Assembly (NCBI GenBank): GCA_900239685.1
Contig: OENT01000960.1
Coordinates: 1-64,000, forward strand
Direction of reading: 5' to 3'
Length of the DNA stretch: 64,000 nt
DNA from: Rotaria macrura
Taxonomy: Eukaryota; Rotifera; Eurotatoria; Philodinida; Philodinidae
The position numbers were made by a program, and so were the translations under genes. Positions 41,379 to 55,293 of the stretch are shown in pieces. The notes under the pieces were generated by a model, which did not search any database, was not told the DNA's origin, and worked only from the letters and a program-made list of their open reading frames with translations. The number at the start of each line of letters is the position of its first letter. Positions within the stretch are counted from its first letter, which is position 1.

Positions 41379-44300
41379 ATGGTTAATACACGTAGTAGTC
41401 ACCCAAGCAGTGACCCAAATCAAAATGAATCCTACAAAGATCGGCATATAAAAGTATTTTATATTACGGTTTATTCAAGTTTGATTGAAACGAAAAAATA
41501 TATTTCTTTAGAAAGTTGTCAATTATGAACAAGAATCATCCAATGATTCCTTTGGAAATTCCAAAGCTCCGTCACATAACCATGTAACGTCTCATATTAA
41601 ACTCTTATATCAAATGATTCTCTTTTTTTTCTTCAGCGTACGTTAAGAAAACGAACAATACCTAATTATCGTAATGCTTTTGAATACATGGAAGAAGAGT
41701 AAATGAACACTTGCTTTTTCATTCAATCATAATCTTATCTTTGTTTTAGTGAAGAAGAACCTATCGGACGTCGGCGACGTCGAGAACCTCGCCGAAATGG
41801 TACGAAGCAAAAATAGTTTAAAAATGTTTTCGTCTGTTAACGTATTTTTAATCTTTATCTTTGATGATCATAGTTCGAACATTAATCGATACATCTAATA
41901 GTGCATCTCCAACAGCAGGTCGACTACCAAATGGCGTACGAACAGTGAGACAACACAAAAAATTAATCGCACAAATATATTTTGTTTGTTTGTCTTTCTT
42001 CGACTAGTCTAACTTGAGTATGTACGATCGTGTAAAGAATCGTCGAAAGTCAATGGATCCTGACATATATTCTGAAGAACGAGACGACAATGAACATAAT
42101 GAACAACACCAAGAACAAAACCATCAAAATAACGAAAATGACAATGATACGAAAAAAATCAATAATAAAAAAACAGAACAAAACCATCAAAATGGTGGTG
42201 ATACTACAACAGAAGAAAATACTATGGATGTTCTAAATCAAGACGAAGAAGACGACGATGAGGAGGAAGATGAAGAAGAAGAAGAAGAATTAAATAATCA
42301 ACAAACAGCAAAATATTCTCTTAGAGAACGGAAACCACCTATGCAAAAATTCTCATTATACGGTAATTTGAATCATTGTTTTTGAATGGAGAACATATCT
42401 AGGTAGATAAATCAACTGAAATGTTGATACAATAAATTGTACTTAAAGAATGATCTATCAGGTACCTTTATGAATGAATATCATTTTTCATTTAATAGTT
42501 TTTCAAAATTTAAGCTTATGCTTGAATAGAAATTTTATGTTTCCGACGATTAAAATCAGCGTAAACTATTGCGTTGTAATCGTTTTCTAACGATGATTTT
42601 CATAAAGAAAATTTCAAATACAGATATATTTCATTCTTCTGTTAAATTAAGTATTCAATTCATTGTAGTTTTCTTTGACGTTTTAACGTGTGCGCCACAA
42701 TAGATGTCCGTCTCATCATTTTTTCGATATCACTCCTCAGGATTATCGTAAAGGTCTAGTCTTTTTTCAATAAACGCAGAATTCAACTTTTTAGAAAACT
42801 GATTTTTATTGACTAAGCGACATAGTTTCCATTCTTTTTAGAAATTCTATGTAAGGAACTGGTTCAGGAGCCACAGCTTTCAAAGACGACATCAAGTCCG
42901 ATTGTCTTTGTAGCACGTTTCAGTTCTTCAATTAAGGATTTTGTTTGACACCACTTTCTTCCACTTGATAACTTCGACAAGTTCGGTCTAGAAACAGTAG
43001 TCCAGAGGATTTAAATCTGGAATGTTTGGAAGGGATTGATGTTGATCCATAAATGCTTGACAATGTTCTCAGTATCATTATTGAGTGAGATGATGAATGT
43101 GTGGTCTTGCTCCATCTTGTTAAAACGTCCAGTCATTCTCCAAAACTGTATTCCTGCATCTGAAAACTACTGGAAGCGCCTCCATGATGTATCGAACATG
43201 GCCCATCGTTCCTTCTTCGAGGATCGTCAATGGTGCTATAGTGTTCGAACAAGCTACCAACCAGACCATCATCTTTTGCGGAAACTTTCTTTATTTGTAT
43301 ATGCCACTGATTTTGTTTGCTTCAGCATGCTCTGTGCCTACAAGCGATCGTTCTGCGAGTTGTAGAGACCGTTGATGTCGAAAAATTTCTCGTCCAAAAA
43401 GAAGAATTTTCATCGTTTGTTCTTTTCGGAGATTAATTTGAACACAAGTAACAGATGTTTTTCTCTCAGCTTTATGAGCATCAATGAGATTCGATTCGAT
43501 TATTTTTTTATATGCATGATATCCTAGACCGTTTTTAAAGATTCTACGGATAGTTTTCTGGGAGATGCCTAGTTCATTCGATACTTTTCGAGTAGACACT
43601 TTTTCCCTGTCATCCGGAGTTTTAGCTTTTCTCACAGCACCTGGTGTGCAAAAGACGCATGGACGACCGTGAGGCTTTGACAGTTGTATAGCGCCAGCTT
43701 CCCTAATCATCTTGTACCATCTTTCGATCATTTTAAGACAGATCATCGGCTAAATCAGGATGAATTTTGATTAGACCATCGCCAATTTGATATTTTGAAA
43801 AACGATTTTTTGTAAGCTTTTACTTTTCATTATCTAGAAGAAAAACGATTTATTCGTTCTAATTACGAAGGGCATGATCGTGTACTAAATTAAATTACGC
43901 GTTTATTAAAACAAAGATTAGGTCCTTACGATAATCTTGAGGGAAGATATTGAAGAAATGATGAGATCAACATTTGTTATAGTGCACCAGTTATTAGAAG
44001 AGCTGCAGGTCGATGAATAAAAAACTTGCTTTATAAGCGTCTAAAATTTCTTCTACGAGGCGAAAAAAAGATATTGGTTTAGCATATGAGGGATACCTTG
44101 AGCATATTACATTGCTAGAGGATGTACTTAGTTACTAGACATAGGTTTTGGTTGAGACGTAAAGTTTACCAAGTTCAAATACCATTCATTTTTAGCAATA
44201 GGGATCTGCGGTTTTTAAGATACGATAGGTAAGATTCGAGGTATTCAAAATTTGTTCGGTTGAAAATGGACCAATCAGATCGTTCGCTTATGCAAAGCTT

Positions 44301-47300
44301 CCAAAACGAACGATAATCTGATTGTATTGACGTCATGATATAAATACTATAGGATTATTAAATAGATGAAATTGTTTTCTTTTGACTTGCAAGAGACCAA
44401 TATTGTCTATCTATTCTGTTCAAGAACAATGAAATTTCAAAACTTAATCGAAACAATAGTTCAATGAGCTTAATCTGCCATAAGTAAAACATCAATACAA
44501 TAAAAAAAATTTATATCTCACTTTGATTTATTCAGATACGAATATCGGATCAATACGAAAATTAAAACAAACATAATCATATAATTTAAGTACAGTGAAC
44601 TATTCATGTCGAGTTTTGATTTTTAACCATGATCGTAGTAAAATAGGCTGGAAGTGAAGATTGTATTATTCTCGATTCGAACAGGTTTGAAATAGTGGCT
44701 TTGAGTATATCGAAGGACTGACTACTGATTAATCCAACTGCTATCTCGTCTAGTGCATGATGAAAAGCGCAGATCAGTATTTTGGTTATATCAAGATTTA
44801 CTCAAATATCAGTAAATTGTGTAATCGTAAATCAAGTAAGATCATAATTCATATTTACTAGTCGAGTACTGAAAGTTTTCATCGTTGACTACTCATAATT
44901 AGAATACAAGACTTTTTACGACACTTCACATTTAATTTGTCGAATCTTAGTATATCGTATGTTTTTAAATATTCAGTCTGCTTATTCAGCGTTGCTCATT
45001 GATAAATAAGACAAGATCATTAGAATTAACATTCCTGTCGTCATTGAAAATTATTCTATAAAAATTAGCGATAGCTTATTAATTTTTTCTTTTTTCTTTT
45101 AATAGAACAACCAAGAAGAAGACGAAAAACCATATTTTATGATGATGATGATGAACGACCATCAGCATCGAGTCGATCAAGACGAAAACGGTATAATAAT
45201 TTACAGTTTCCTCAAAATAGAAACAAAAAAAAATGCAATACTTTACGAAAAATTTGAGTAATTTACCAATTATGTCTATCTATTTTGTTTATCTATTCAA
45301 TTGTTAATGAGAAGTTCTGATTTGGCATCACCATTTTGACTTTAGTATGCATTTGTTTATCGACCAGAACTGTCTCATCGTAGTAGCGAGTACAAAGATA
45401 CTGGAAAGGTCTAGAGACTATCAGAATAAAATCATGACCTAGTCAGTGAGTTACAAATTGAATATAGAAAGGAAAATTTTTCTTGAATCTTCTATTGACG
45501 GACTTCAATTGTTACTGTTACAGTCATCACCATGCCATGAATATATATTGGTATATAGTTTGACAATATGTTTCTATTTCTAGACGTCGTGTTTCTGCTC
45601 ATGTTTCAAGCTCATCTACATCCGATTCATCATCTGATAGTGAAACGATGAGATCTTTGGCTAACGGTGATCTGAATTCTCGACCAGAACGAACTGCACG
45701 TTTGGCAAAGAGTACTGCTATGAAACGCATGAGGTTTACACGATAGGGATATTTTTGTTTTTGAATAAATTGATTTCAATTTTTTAGATGTTTACCAACT
45801 AATTTAGATTTACTCGGTGTTTATACGAGTTCAAAAAAGCCGAGTACAAGAACATCATCGAACGGTGCCGGTAGTGGTGTTGGAGCGTTAAATCTTGATT
45901 TAAATAGTAAAAGTCGACGTAATAATAATGCTGCTGCATCATTGGCCGATGCTGAATCGATTGAAATCGATCGAACAGTTTGTATTTTATTGGAATAATT
46001 TCCATTTACATGTAGATGATATGTTTAGATAACTTTTGATGATATTGGTGGTCTCGATCCAATTATTTGTTCATTAAAAGAAATGATTGTTCTTCCATTA
46101 GTTTATCCAGAATTATTTCATCATTATAAAATAAAACCACCACGTATGAATGAAAACAGAACTTTTTTCAAAAACTCAGTAGCAATGCAAATAAAACATT
46201 TGTTTTTCGGTTGTTTTTTCAGGTGGTGTTCTCTTCTATGGACCGCCAGGTACCGGCAAAACGTTAGTTGCTCGTGCACTTGTCAACGAATGTTCGTCGC
46301 CAGATCGTCGGATAGCATTTTTCATGCGAAAAGGTGCCGATTGTTTATGTAAATATGTTGGTGAAAGTGAACGACAATTACGTGTTTTATTTGAACAAGC
46401 ATATCAACAGCGACCGTCAATCATATTTTTTGATGAAATCGACGGTTTAGCACCGGTACGTTCAGCTCGACAAGATCAAATACATGCATCTATTGTATCA
46501 ACATTGCTTGCACTAATGGATGGTCTTGATAATCGCGGTGAAGTTGTTGTCATTGGAGCAACGAATCGTTTAGATGCTATAGATCCAGCATTACGACGAC
46601 CTGGCAGATTTGATAGAGAATTTCGATTTTCTTTACCAACGCTTGAAGTAATTAAAATTTCGATAGTAACCTTTGAAAAATGTTCTATCATGTTTTTCTG
46701 TGCTTGTTTTTAACCATAGGCAAGAAAACAAATTTTGAAAATTCATATGAAAGAATGGGAATCAAAACCACATTCTGGATTTATTGATGAAATGTCAATT
46801 AGAACTGCAAGTAAGATATAATGAAAGCAAAATTTTAGCCGAATCTCTGTAGAGTCAGTAATGTCAAACGTTGCTCAGATCACTATCATCATGGAAGAGA
46901 GAGAGAGATTTATCAACAGTACATTTTCGATTTTCTATACTTAAGTTAGTAATATGATTTCTTATCAGTAGTAAAAACAATTTTATCGCGACCTATCACT
47001 ATGAGTATACAGAAGAAATTCAAAGCACCTATTTTACTCGATCCTCGATGAAATTCCATAATAAATTGCTTGGTTACTATGCCGTACCTGATAAAGAAAC
47101 TCTTTTAGATAATTAAGTAAGATTTATCTGATTGTCGGATTCTTAGTACTATATGTATATGTACGTAATGTCAGCTGTAAGCCGATTTGAACCTCTATTG
47201 GGATAGATTACTTCTCGAGTACTAGTCAACAATTGGAAAATTACACGATCAAATGTTTACTTGAAAGTTAGAGCGTAATATATACGTATATATATTCATA

Positions 47301-50300
47301 TGAATGAATTATCGTAACATTCAACTATGAGAAACCTACTGGTTTAGATACAATTCGTTAAAAAGGCTTTATTGAGTCCTTTTTCACTTTCTGAACGGAG
47401 CGATAAAAGTCAATATGTATGAATTTAAAAAAATCTGTAAATCGAATTGATCGCTTGAATCTAAAATACACTTAAGATTTTTAACAGAATGCTCTTTGCT
47501 ACGTTGTGTCTGAACTCATCAAACCATAGGAAATAGAAGAGAACTTGGAAGAAAATTCCATACATAAGGTATATATTATGGCTTAAGCGTCAGATTCAAG
47601 ATTTCTATCTCTAAGCATCAATGCTTTTCTAAGTTCTTATGTCAAGAAATAGATCTGAACTTTTTTTGCTTGTACAGGCTTCTGCGGTGCTGATTTAAAA
47701 AGTTTATGTCAAGAAGCATTTTTATCAGCATTACGTCGACGTTATCCACAAATATATCATTCCAGACAAAAATATAAAATAGATCCACGTTCATTACATC
47801 TATCACGTGGTGATTTTTATACAGCCTTACATCGGATCGTACCAGCATGTCATCGTTCATGTCAAAATCCTGTTGGTCGTCCATTAGATATACATTTGAT
47901 ACCGCTATTGAGTGAACAACTTGATAAATGTCTTAATCAATTGAATGACTTATTTTTCAAACGTACAATAAGTAATAAAAACTTAAAGATAATACCATTT
48001 CAAAGTATTAGTGATGACATAACATCAACATCAGAAGTAATACAACAGGCATCGTCTCTTGGTTTAACAACATCATTTGCGTCAAGTTCACATCGAAGTG
48101 CAACATTTACAATGCAAAGTACATCTGATAATGGTTTATGTCGTTTTTTTGCATCAGCTGTTGTTCAACAACTTGATTGTGCTTTTTTTGTTTTTGAACT
48201 TGGTTATCTCCATGGTCAAACATCACGAACACCTGAAGAAGCATGTGCACAACTATTTACTGAAGCACGTCGAAGTGCACCATCTATTATTTATGTACCC
48301 GATATTGATAATCTTTGGCCAAAATTATCGGAATCTGTACAATACATGTTTATATCGAACGTACGCACATTACCACCAAATTTACCTCTACTTATTTTGA
48401 TTGCACTTGAAACAGATTCATTCGATGATGTTCATCCAGATGTAAGTATTTATCTTTTTGATAATTTTTACTGTGCTCTGATCTACTTAACTTAAGCATG
48501 TAATTTTGACTCTGATGGATACTCAGTTGTAATTAATTACTCTGAACTGTCACGATCGACTGCTTTTGATTCGATATATGATTCAAGTTTATTTGGATTC
48601 CATCTGTGCATATGCTAATAGGAGTAACAATTTTCGAGAGATGTAGTCGCTTCTGCTATGTTGAATTCTTATGTCTAAGATCGTTGTTCGAAAGAACCAG
48701 TGGACAGATACATGGTGAACTCATTTAATGTACTGACTTTTGGGACGATTGACAGAATTTACAAAGGCACATTTCTATACAGGCACAGCTCGATGGAGAA
48801 TTTTTGCAATCTAAAAGTCGTCTATAACTGATTGTTTGCTGAATAATTTTACATCTGTAAATTTCGATCTGTGAGTCGAGTGTCATAAAAATTTTCGAGA
48901 TCATCTTGAAATTTTAGTTCTTCCGTATGGTTTAGAAAAGATGTGTCTAATGTACGCTATTTTTTTGAAAGCATCATATGTTAAAGAGAATGATAAAGAA
49001 AATCCATGAATAAGTAAAAATTTAAAAACAGTTCCACTCGCCACATGACTGTCACTAAAATATTGTGTTAGCTGTATATCACTGTTCAAATGAAGTTCAT
49101 GGGTCTTTTGAGAAAAGTTGTTAGCGAAATTTCGATGTTGACCTTTGCATAGTAACAGACTAAGACAAATATAATATTTGGACACAGACAAATTAACAAT
49201 GCTGATGCTCTATTTTTATAAGAGGAATGAATCGAAAGACGCAGAACTTTCAATCCCTACTATTTCTATAAAATTATATGACAATGTTAAGTTCCACTTA
49301 GGACTTTGATGATCAGGTTTTCTACTGCTCTGGTAAAAAATCGTAGCTTTTGAGCTTTTTCGAAAGATCAACTAAAGATTTATGTAGATGTTTAGAGTAT
49401 TCTACAAGTTCCAATAGAAACCCATGCTTATTTAGCGAAGCATGGCGTGCACAAGAAAACTTCATATCTGCTCACATAAAAAAAGCTTTTAGACTGCGCT
49501 AAAAACGTTGAGATGTATACATGGATAAAATAGTAGATTGATTATTTTTCTGTATCCTTTTATAATACAGACTCAAGTATGAAATATTCGTTTGTTGAAT
49601 ATCTTCGTTTTATCATACTTTTATTTTGTTTCATTCATCTTCAAGATTAGTCAGATTGTTTCTCCAAAATCAACATTTACACTAACAAAACCAAATGCTC
49701 AAGACCGTTATGCTTTTTTTGCTTCACTATTCAACGAAGAAATGTTTTCATCTGTAAATTCGACAGAATCTATCATAGGTAAAGTGTATTGATACAGTTA
49801 GTTTTCGTTATTTTTCATTGTCGTACTGATTATAAAGAACCAGTTCATGAAAAATTGGAATTCGCTGAACCGGCATCAGTATCTCTGGAACGTACGGAAC
49901 AAGAACTAGAACGATTGAAACAGCGCGAAGAAGCAACAATGACTGAACTTCGAGTTTTTCTTCGTGATATGCTGAAGGTTCTCTTACGTGATAAACGTTT
50001 CACATATTTTACACGACCGATTGATGTCGAAGATGTGCCGGACTACTATGATGTTATTGAGAATCCAATGACATTTTCCATGATGCTTGAAAAAGTCGAT
50101 AAACATGGTTATTCATGTGTCAAACAATTTACGCAAGATATTGATTTAATAGTTTCAAATGCTCTACTTTACAATCCAGATCATACAACACAAGGTAACT
50201 AAGAATCTTAGATAAAGTTTTTTCTGTTCATAAGTTTTTACTTTCTTAAATATTAGGACAATTAATTCGTCATCGAGCATGTGAACTACGTGATGTTTGT

Positions 50301-53300
50301 CAATTTCATATTAATGCTGAACTTGATATGGAATTCGAATTACTATGCCAACAAGTTACTGAAGCACGACAAAAGCGAGGTTTGATTTCAATGAAAAGAA
50401 AGAATCTTGTGTTGTTCAATTATTTTTCTCTATCTAGGTGATGATCCACGAGAATCATTACCTAACTATGTATATACTGAACAAACACCAGCCAATGATA
50501 ATATTCAACCAGAAAATGATAATACATCACACAATGACACAGAGCATCCAATGGATGTATCAAATAAGAACTCACATAATTCAGCTGATCAGTCCGATAT
50601 ACAATTAGATAATTCAACAATATCAACAAGAAATTCAACACGAAGACATAAGAGCAATGTTAGTCAACGTTCAACACTAACAAGAAAACAAGCAAAAGAG
50701 AAAGAATTAGTTAATGGACATAATGAAGTAAGAATAGAATGAATATAACACATTTCTATGACAGTAGGTACTTCTTCAACTCAAAGACATCTGTATTCTA
50801 GTCGTTAGTTTGTTTGATTTATGGGTTGCATAGAACTAGAGATAGGGTATATTTTCAAATTATTAACAACAATGAAGTAAAAGAACTGATCCAGGTGAAT
50901 CTTAGAAAATTTCTATGGATTAATAAAGTACTATATAAAAAAAAGAGAATGAAAAATACTAGTGATGTACGTGAATCTAGATTGAAATTTAAAACTTGGA
51001 CAAAAACATTTATCTGTGAAAACTGAATAAAGATACTAAAGGAAAAATCGACTTACCTTTTAATTATACCAGAATGTATGTACGCATGTAGAATACCGAT
51101 GCTTTACTAATCCTAACCAAAGCTCAGGTACCTAGTTTCACGTTACATGAGTACCTTCACGCTGACCGTGGCATAATTAAAGAGTTAGCCGATTTTTCCT
51201 TTAATATCCTTTATTCAATTTTTACAGATAAATTATTTCGTCCAGTTTTTATATTTCACGTTAGATTCGAGTACATACTTCATCCTTCTTTTTTCATACA
51301 GAATTTATTAATCCATAGAAATTTTCTAAGATTCACCTGGCTCAGTTCTTTTACTTCATTGTTGTTAATGATTTGAAAATATATCCTATCTCTAGTTCTA
51401 TCCAACCCATAAATCAAACAAATTAACCAGTTGGTATTTTGTTCTGTTCTCCTATTCACATTACCTATTTTAGGGCACAAGGTCTGTTTGATCTGAAGAA
51501 GTACTCAATTCTGATATGAATATTTTTTTCAGGAACGAAATTTGCTTTATTCGATCTAGTGATGAAGCGAAAAGCAAAAGAATGTAATCATGCACATTGC
51601 TTGTTCGAACTAGTGATGTGTCGCCTCTATGAGTATTAAAATTCAGTCATCGACTGTTTCAATTTCTATTTTACCTATCGAAAAAGTACTTCGATTTCAG
51701 TGTTCTTCTATAAATCTCAGTTTTGAAAACTCTAATCTTCGACAAGAGACTTTTTACATGTGTTATAATTCTACAGAAATTATTGATAATTTCGCATGAG
51801 TTAAAACGATAGTTTATACTTCAACTTACTCTTACTTTCAACAGTGTCAATTCTAGAAAATTCTGTATTCCTGTTTAGAAAGGAATCGGTTTGTAAAGTA
51901 TAGTCAACAACTTTTAATTTCGTTGTCTTCGTTAGTTTGTTGGTCTCCATTTTCTCTATTTGGAAGTCCTATTATCTGTACAGGACATTAAAAAGAAGAA
52001 TCTGAACCTTTTAATTTATTTTTAGGAAACTGTTCTTTCAGCAGAAGATACTGACTCAGCTGCTGTTACAACTGAAACATCGGCAAAACCACCAACACCA
52101 ACAAATAATACGATTGAATCAGTCGCTGCAACGACAAATTACTCGTCAGCTTCATCATATCCGTCATTAGAGCAATCGAATAAAAAGCGAGCCAAACGAA
52201 CAGTATCGTCTACGTCCTTATCACCATCTAAATTAACCTCTACGGATGACACATCAAAAGATGTAAAAGCTAAACGACAACGAACTGAAGAAACAATTAT
52301 GGTAAATTTTTTCTAGCAGGCAGAACTAATTAAATTGGTATTAACTGTTTGAACTGCTATTGAACCCAAAGCGAAATCTCAATAAGACTAGAACAAAGGA
52401 AAAGGAGTTCATGCCTGCATACTTCATAAACTAAACTAGTTTTTTTCATCTTTCGACTCAGTTTTAAACATTTAATCGATTTTTAAATAAGTTTATCTTA
52501 ACCCATAGCTTCGCTTGTCAATAGATCTAATGGTCTTTAGGAAAATTTGATAATTAAACTTGAAATCTATGTTTTACTATTTTATTATGAAATTTCGAAA
52601 AAAATATTCATTTTTATTGCGAGCGACAATCTATTGTTAATTTAATAGTTTGATAGAGAATCATTCTAATTTTCCAAGGCTCTTAGATGATGCTAAAGAT
52701 GCTTAGAATTATTTCTTGAATTGAATGTGAATTCGAAACTTCAATATTTGACTTTTCCATGCATGCTTAGAAAGGTGTCAGAAATCCATTGAATTGATCG
52801 TCACTGAATTCCTAAGATTCACCAGTGTACCATGCATTCAAAGTATTCTTTTTTCTAGCGTCATGGAAACTTTCTTATGACTTGAAATAATGAATGGCAG
52901 TTCGAATAGTTTCCGTTCTAATGATTTATGTTTAGTTTTATTCATTTATTTCTTTTTTGAATAGACTACTGAATCAAATCCACGACATATTGAAAATAAT
53001 GAAGTTCCATTGAAAAAGTTCGATACAGAACGTTTGGCATCAAATTTAGCGTATCTTGTTGAACATACAAATAATTTAGGTGTCGAAAAATTAAGTACGA
53101 TATGGTTTGAATTATTCGATATAATCGAATCGTGCCGATCACTATCATCAGATGAATTAATCTTTGAGGTATTTGTTTTAATTATTTAATTAATCTTGCG
53201 TAAAAATTTGATTATTTTCCATGTGTTTAGATGTTTGAAAAAAATCTACGTTCAATTGTTTAATTAGTTAATTTTCATTCATTCACTATTTATCTAGTCT

Positions 53301-53754
53301 TACCATTTCGCATTCTTGAAAATCTAATGAACACAAATAACTCAGGAAGAGCGACATATGGTGTCTTCTGTATTTCTCAGGTTGGGTCAGAGAAAAGAGT
53401 ACAAAAGAGCTCATTTAGTTTTGTTTTTCCTTAACGGCTATTTTTTCTTAGTTTATCATAAAATCTTTATTTAATCGATATTTTGTTAATAGAAAAGAAG
53501 AAAAATTCTAAACGAATTCATGTAGAATATGTAGCACTCAGATTAGATGCTTTTTTGTCCTCTTTTTTTTCTGTGCTTATCATTACATTTGTCTTGTGTA
53601 CCATGTATTTTTCGTGTGTTCATTTTTTTTGTTCTTTGTAAAGATTAGAGCTGTTTTTTGGTTTCTTCCTCTCTTTTTTGTCTTTATCATGTGTATGGAA
53701 ATAAAACAGCAACAACAACAACAGCAAGTATTAAAACGACTTTTGAATTCGTAA
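41379..53754 (+). CDS. ATAD2: ATAD2-type AAA+ ATPase with bromodomain (20 exons)
   Basis: A nuclear chromatin factor that uses AAA+ activity on histones and binds acetyl-lysine. Exons: 41379-41453, 41512-41583, 41637-41698, 41750-41799, 41874-41944, 42008-42362, 45106-45190, 45584-45733, 45788-45977, 46029-46143, 46223-46647, 46720-46810, 47678-48441, 49655-49778, 49838-50194, 50257-50379, 50438-50727, 52026-52301, 52965-53168, 53710-53754, giving 1307 residues (human about 1390). The acidic, basic-patched N-terminus precedes AAA1: Walker A GPPGTGKT (415-422), Walker B IIFFDEIDGL and RRPGRFDRE. AAA2 is degenerate, with no Walker A, as in the family. The bromodomain has VEDVPDYYDVI and the acetyl-lysine Asn in SNALLYNPD (about N984), then GQLIRHRACELRD. 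The last exon (poly-Gln, QVLKRLLNS) is the least certain. Confidence 0.93.
42730..43870 (-). mobile_element. Dead mariner-like element (DD37D-type) in ATAD2 intron
   Basis: The minus strand encodes a broken Tc1/mariner-superfamily transposase. From N to C: a helix-turn-helix segment (VSTRKVSNELGISQKTIRRIF), the first catalytic Asp in FFFLDEKFFDI, the second in QDGARPHIHH and the third in IPDLNPLDY. The second-to-third Asp spacing is 37 intervening residues counting stops as residues, which suggests the maT (DD37D) clade. The frame is broken by a frameshift near 43390 and several stops between 43120 and 42800. I could not define terminal repeats or a TA duplication, so the limits are approximate. 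Confidence 0.8.
43291..43746 (-). pseudogene. Transposase fragment (mariner N-terminal part)
   Basis: The longest surviving frame of the dead element, about 150 codons. It spans the DNA-binding helix-turn-helix and runs out of frame just before the first catalytic Asp: the frame here reads LFGREIF where the +1 frame gives FLDEKFF. Not functional. Confidence 0.8.
46811..47677 (+). other. ATAD2 intron 12 (867 bp)
   Basis: Lies between ...SIRTA and SFCGADLKSLC inside the first AAA domain. No internal gene or repeat recognised. Confidence 0.8.
48442..49654 (+). other. ATAD2 intron 13 (1.2 kb)
   Basis: Separates the degenerate AAA2 region (...VHPD) from IVSPKSTFTL. A 96-codon minus frame at 48901-49191 has no known family. 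Confidence 0.75.
50728..52025 (+). other. ATAD2 intron 17 (1.3 kb)
   Basis: Donor GAA/GTAAGA and acceptor TTTTTAG/GAA. Nearly half is the foldback element at 50805-51427. Confidence 0.85.
50805..51427. mobile_element. Large foldback element in ATAD2 intron 17
   Basis: The left arm (about 50805-51072) and right arm (about 51168-51427) are reverse complements separated by a loop of about 95 bp. The best stretch, about 107 bp beginning ATGGGTTG and ending TGGATTAATAAA, differs at only a handful of positions. The arms diverge and carry small indels towards the loop. Each arm holds the same short open frame in outward-to-inward sense (YGL-RTRDR-YFQIINNN), so the shared unit may come from a coding sequence. 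No target duplication was found. Confidence 0.8.
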
Positions 53755-55293
53755 AGAATAAAAGAAGAGATTCAATAGAGTCAGCCTACTTGTTTCTTTT
53801 GCAGATATCAACGATAATTTGAGGTTCTTAAAGCCTTTCAAGTGTGCAAATAATATCAACATTATGTCGGAAAACATTAATTGCAATCTTCTTGGAACTT
53901 AATTGGCACTATTAAAGAAATTCAATTTTATCACGAAAAGTAAAATGAAAATTATCAAGATTTATATTTCTAATTGTAGACTTTTGTATTTTAAGAGGGT
54001 TTCTATGTATTAAGAATTCACTGGTAGACATGATAGATTTTTCCACTCTATACGCAAGTTCTTTTGAATACAATACATCTCTGTAGTGACTAGAACATAT
54101 TTATATGAGCTGATTGTGATCGTGAGCGCTACGTAACTAGTCTATTGATGAATTGTTATGATTAAAAAAATAGAAGAAAACGTTAATTGATCCACGTCTC
54201 AATAGAGAATAGATTCATTTAGTTGACTGTCATCACATAACTTTACCGAATCTATCTGAATACCTAAATATTTGATCACTGATCTTATTTAGTAGATATT
54301 ATATCTGCAATATTGTATTAGTAATATGAGAAAATAGTATGTGTTGTATCGAAGCAGATAAACATTTCTAAATGAAAACGACAGATGTTGATAGGTGTGA
54401 CTTATTTAAAATATGCTCCCTAGTTCTTTTTGAAGAGTGACTGATCTAAAATCTACAGGTTTTAATGAATTGGAAAAATATTGTTCTTCGCACTTATAAA
54501 CACAGTTGTATTCCAAAAATATAGATCTCTACTTATAAATATGACAGTGAAATGTACTAGAATTCTAATAGCAACAATAAATTATTCAGACAAGATTTCA
54601 GTGCCACATTTGAATTCAAAATGGGTGATCTTCGAAAATACTAATAATATGTCTCTGCTTTTAATTGCCATAGAACATGATTGAAAGAAACTATAGAATT
54701 GTTTTAATCTAGCAGTGACGTAAAAAAATGAATGCTTAATCAAATTTGTGCATCAGAGTGGATTCAAATGAAATCTATTGATGCATGGGAGATCTTACTA
54801 ATTTATTTATTTATTAAACGGTTTTTTATGTTAACTATGAATTGATCGCTAAAACAAAGAAATAAAGCATTTCGTTAGTTTAGCACGACTCAAACATCAG
54901 CTGCTAAAATGGTACTGCTACTGATATAAAATTCGAATGTAAGTATAGTGTTTATCTTGCAGTAAACATGATCAATACGATATGTATACAGAAGCCATTA
55001 ATTGTATCTTAAGTATGAAAAAATACTTGTCAGGTATGAATATAATTCATTCTCGAATATATTAAATAGTTGCCGAGATTATAATATCAGATTGATATGA
55101 ACTCGTGTTGAATATGAGAATTAGCTACATGACACTAAAATTTCACTGTGAATTATGATATATCACTTTTTAACCAGATCATATGTGTAATCATAAAAAC
55201 ATTGTTGACGAAGATTATCGTCATTGATCGGTTCGTGAATTAACTAATTAAATTAATGATCTTTCAATCTGCAATCATTTTCAGTGGTGAAGA

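Larger units (their letters stand above)
42363..45105 (+). other. ATAD2 intron 6 (2.74 kb)
   Basis: Donor G/GTAATT and acceptor TTTTAATAG/AA rejoin a Glu codon. Its length is due in part to a dead mariner-type element (about 42730-43870). Confidence 0.85.

Noticed and set aside
43036..43375. Plus-strand frames of 109 and 63 codons in the ATAD2 intron
   Set aside because: They lie antisense to the recognisable mariner transposase remnant.
47642..47884. Minus-strand 80-codon frame with repeated Asp/Val
   Set aside because: Antisense shadow of ATAD2 exon 13 (CGADLKSLC region), which is well supported.
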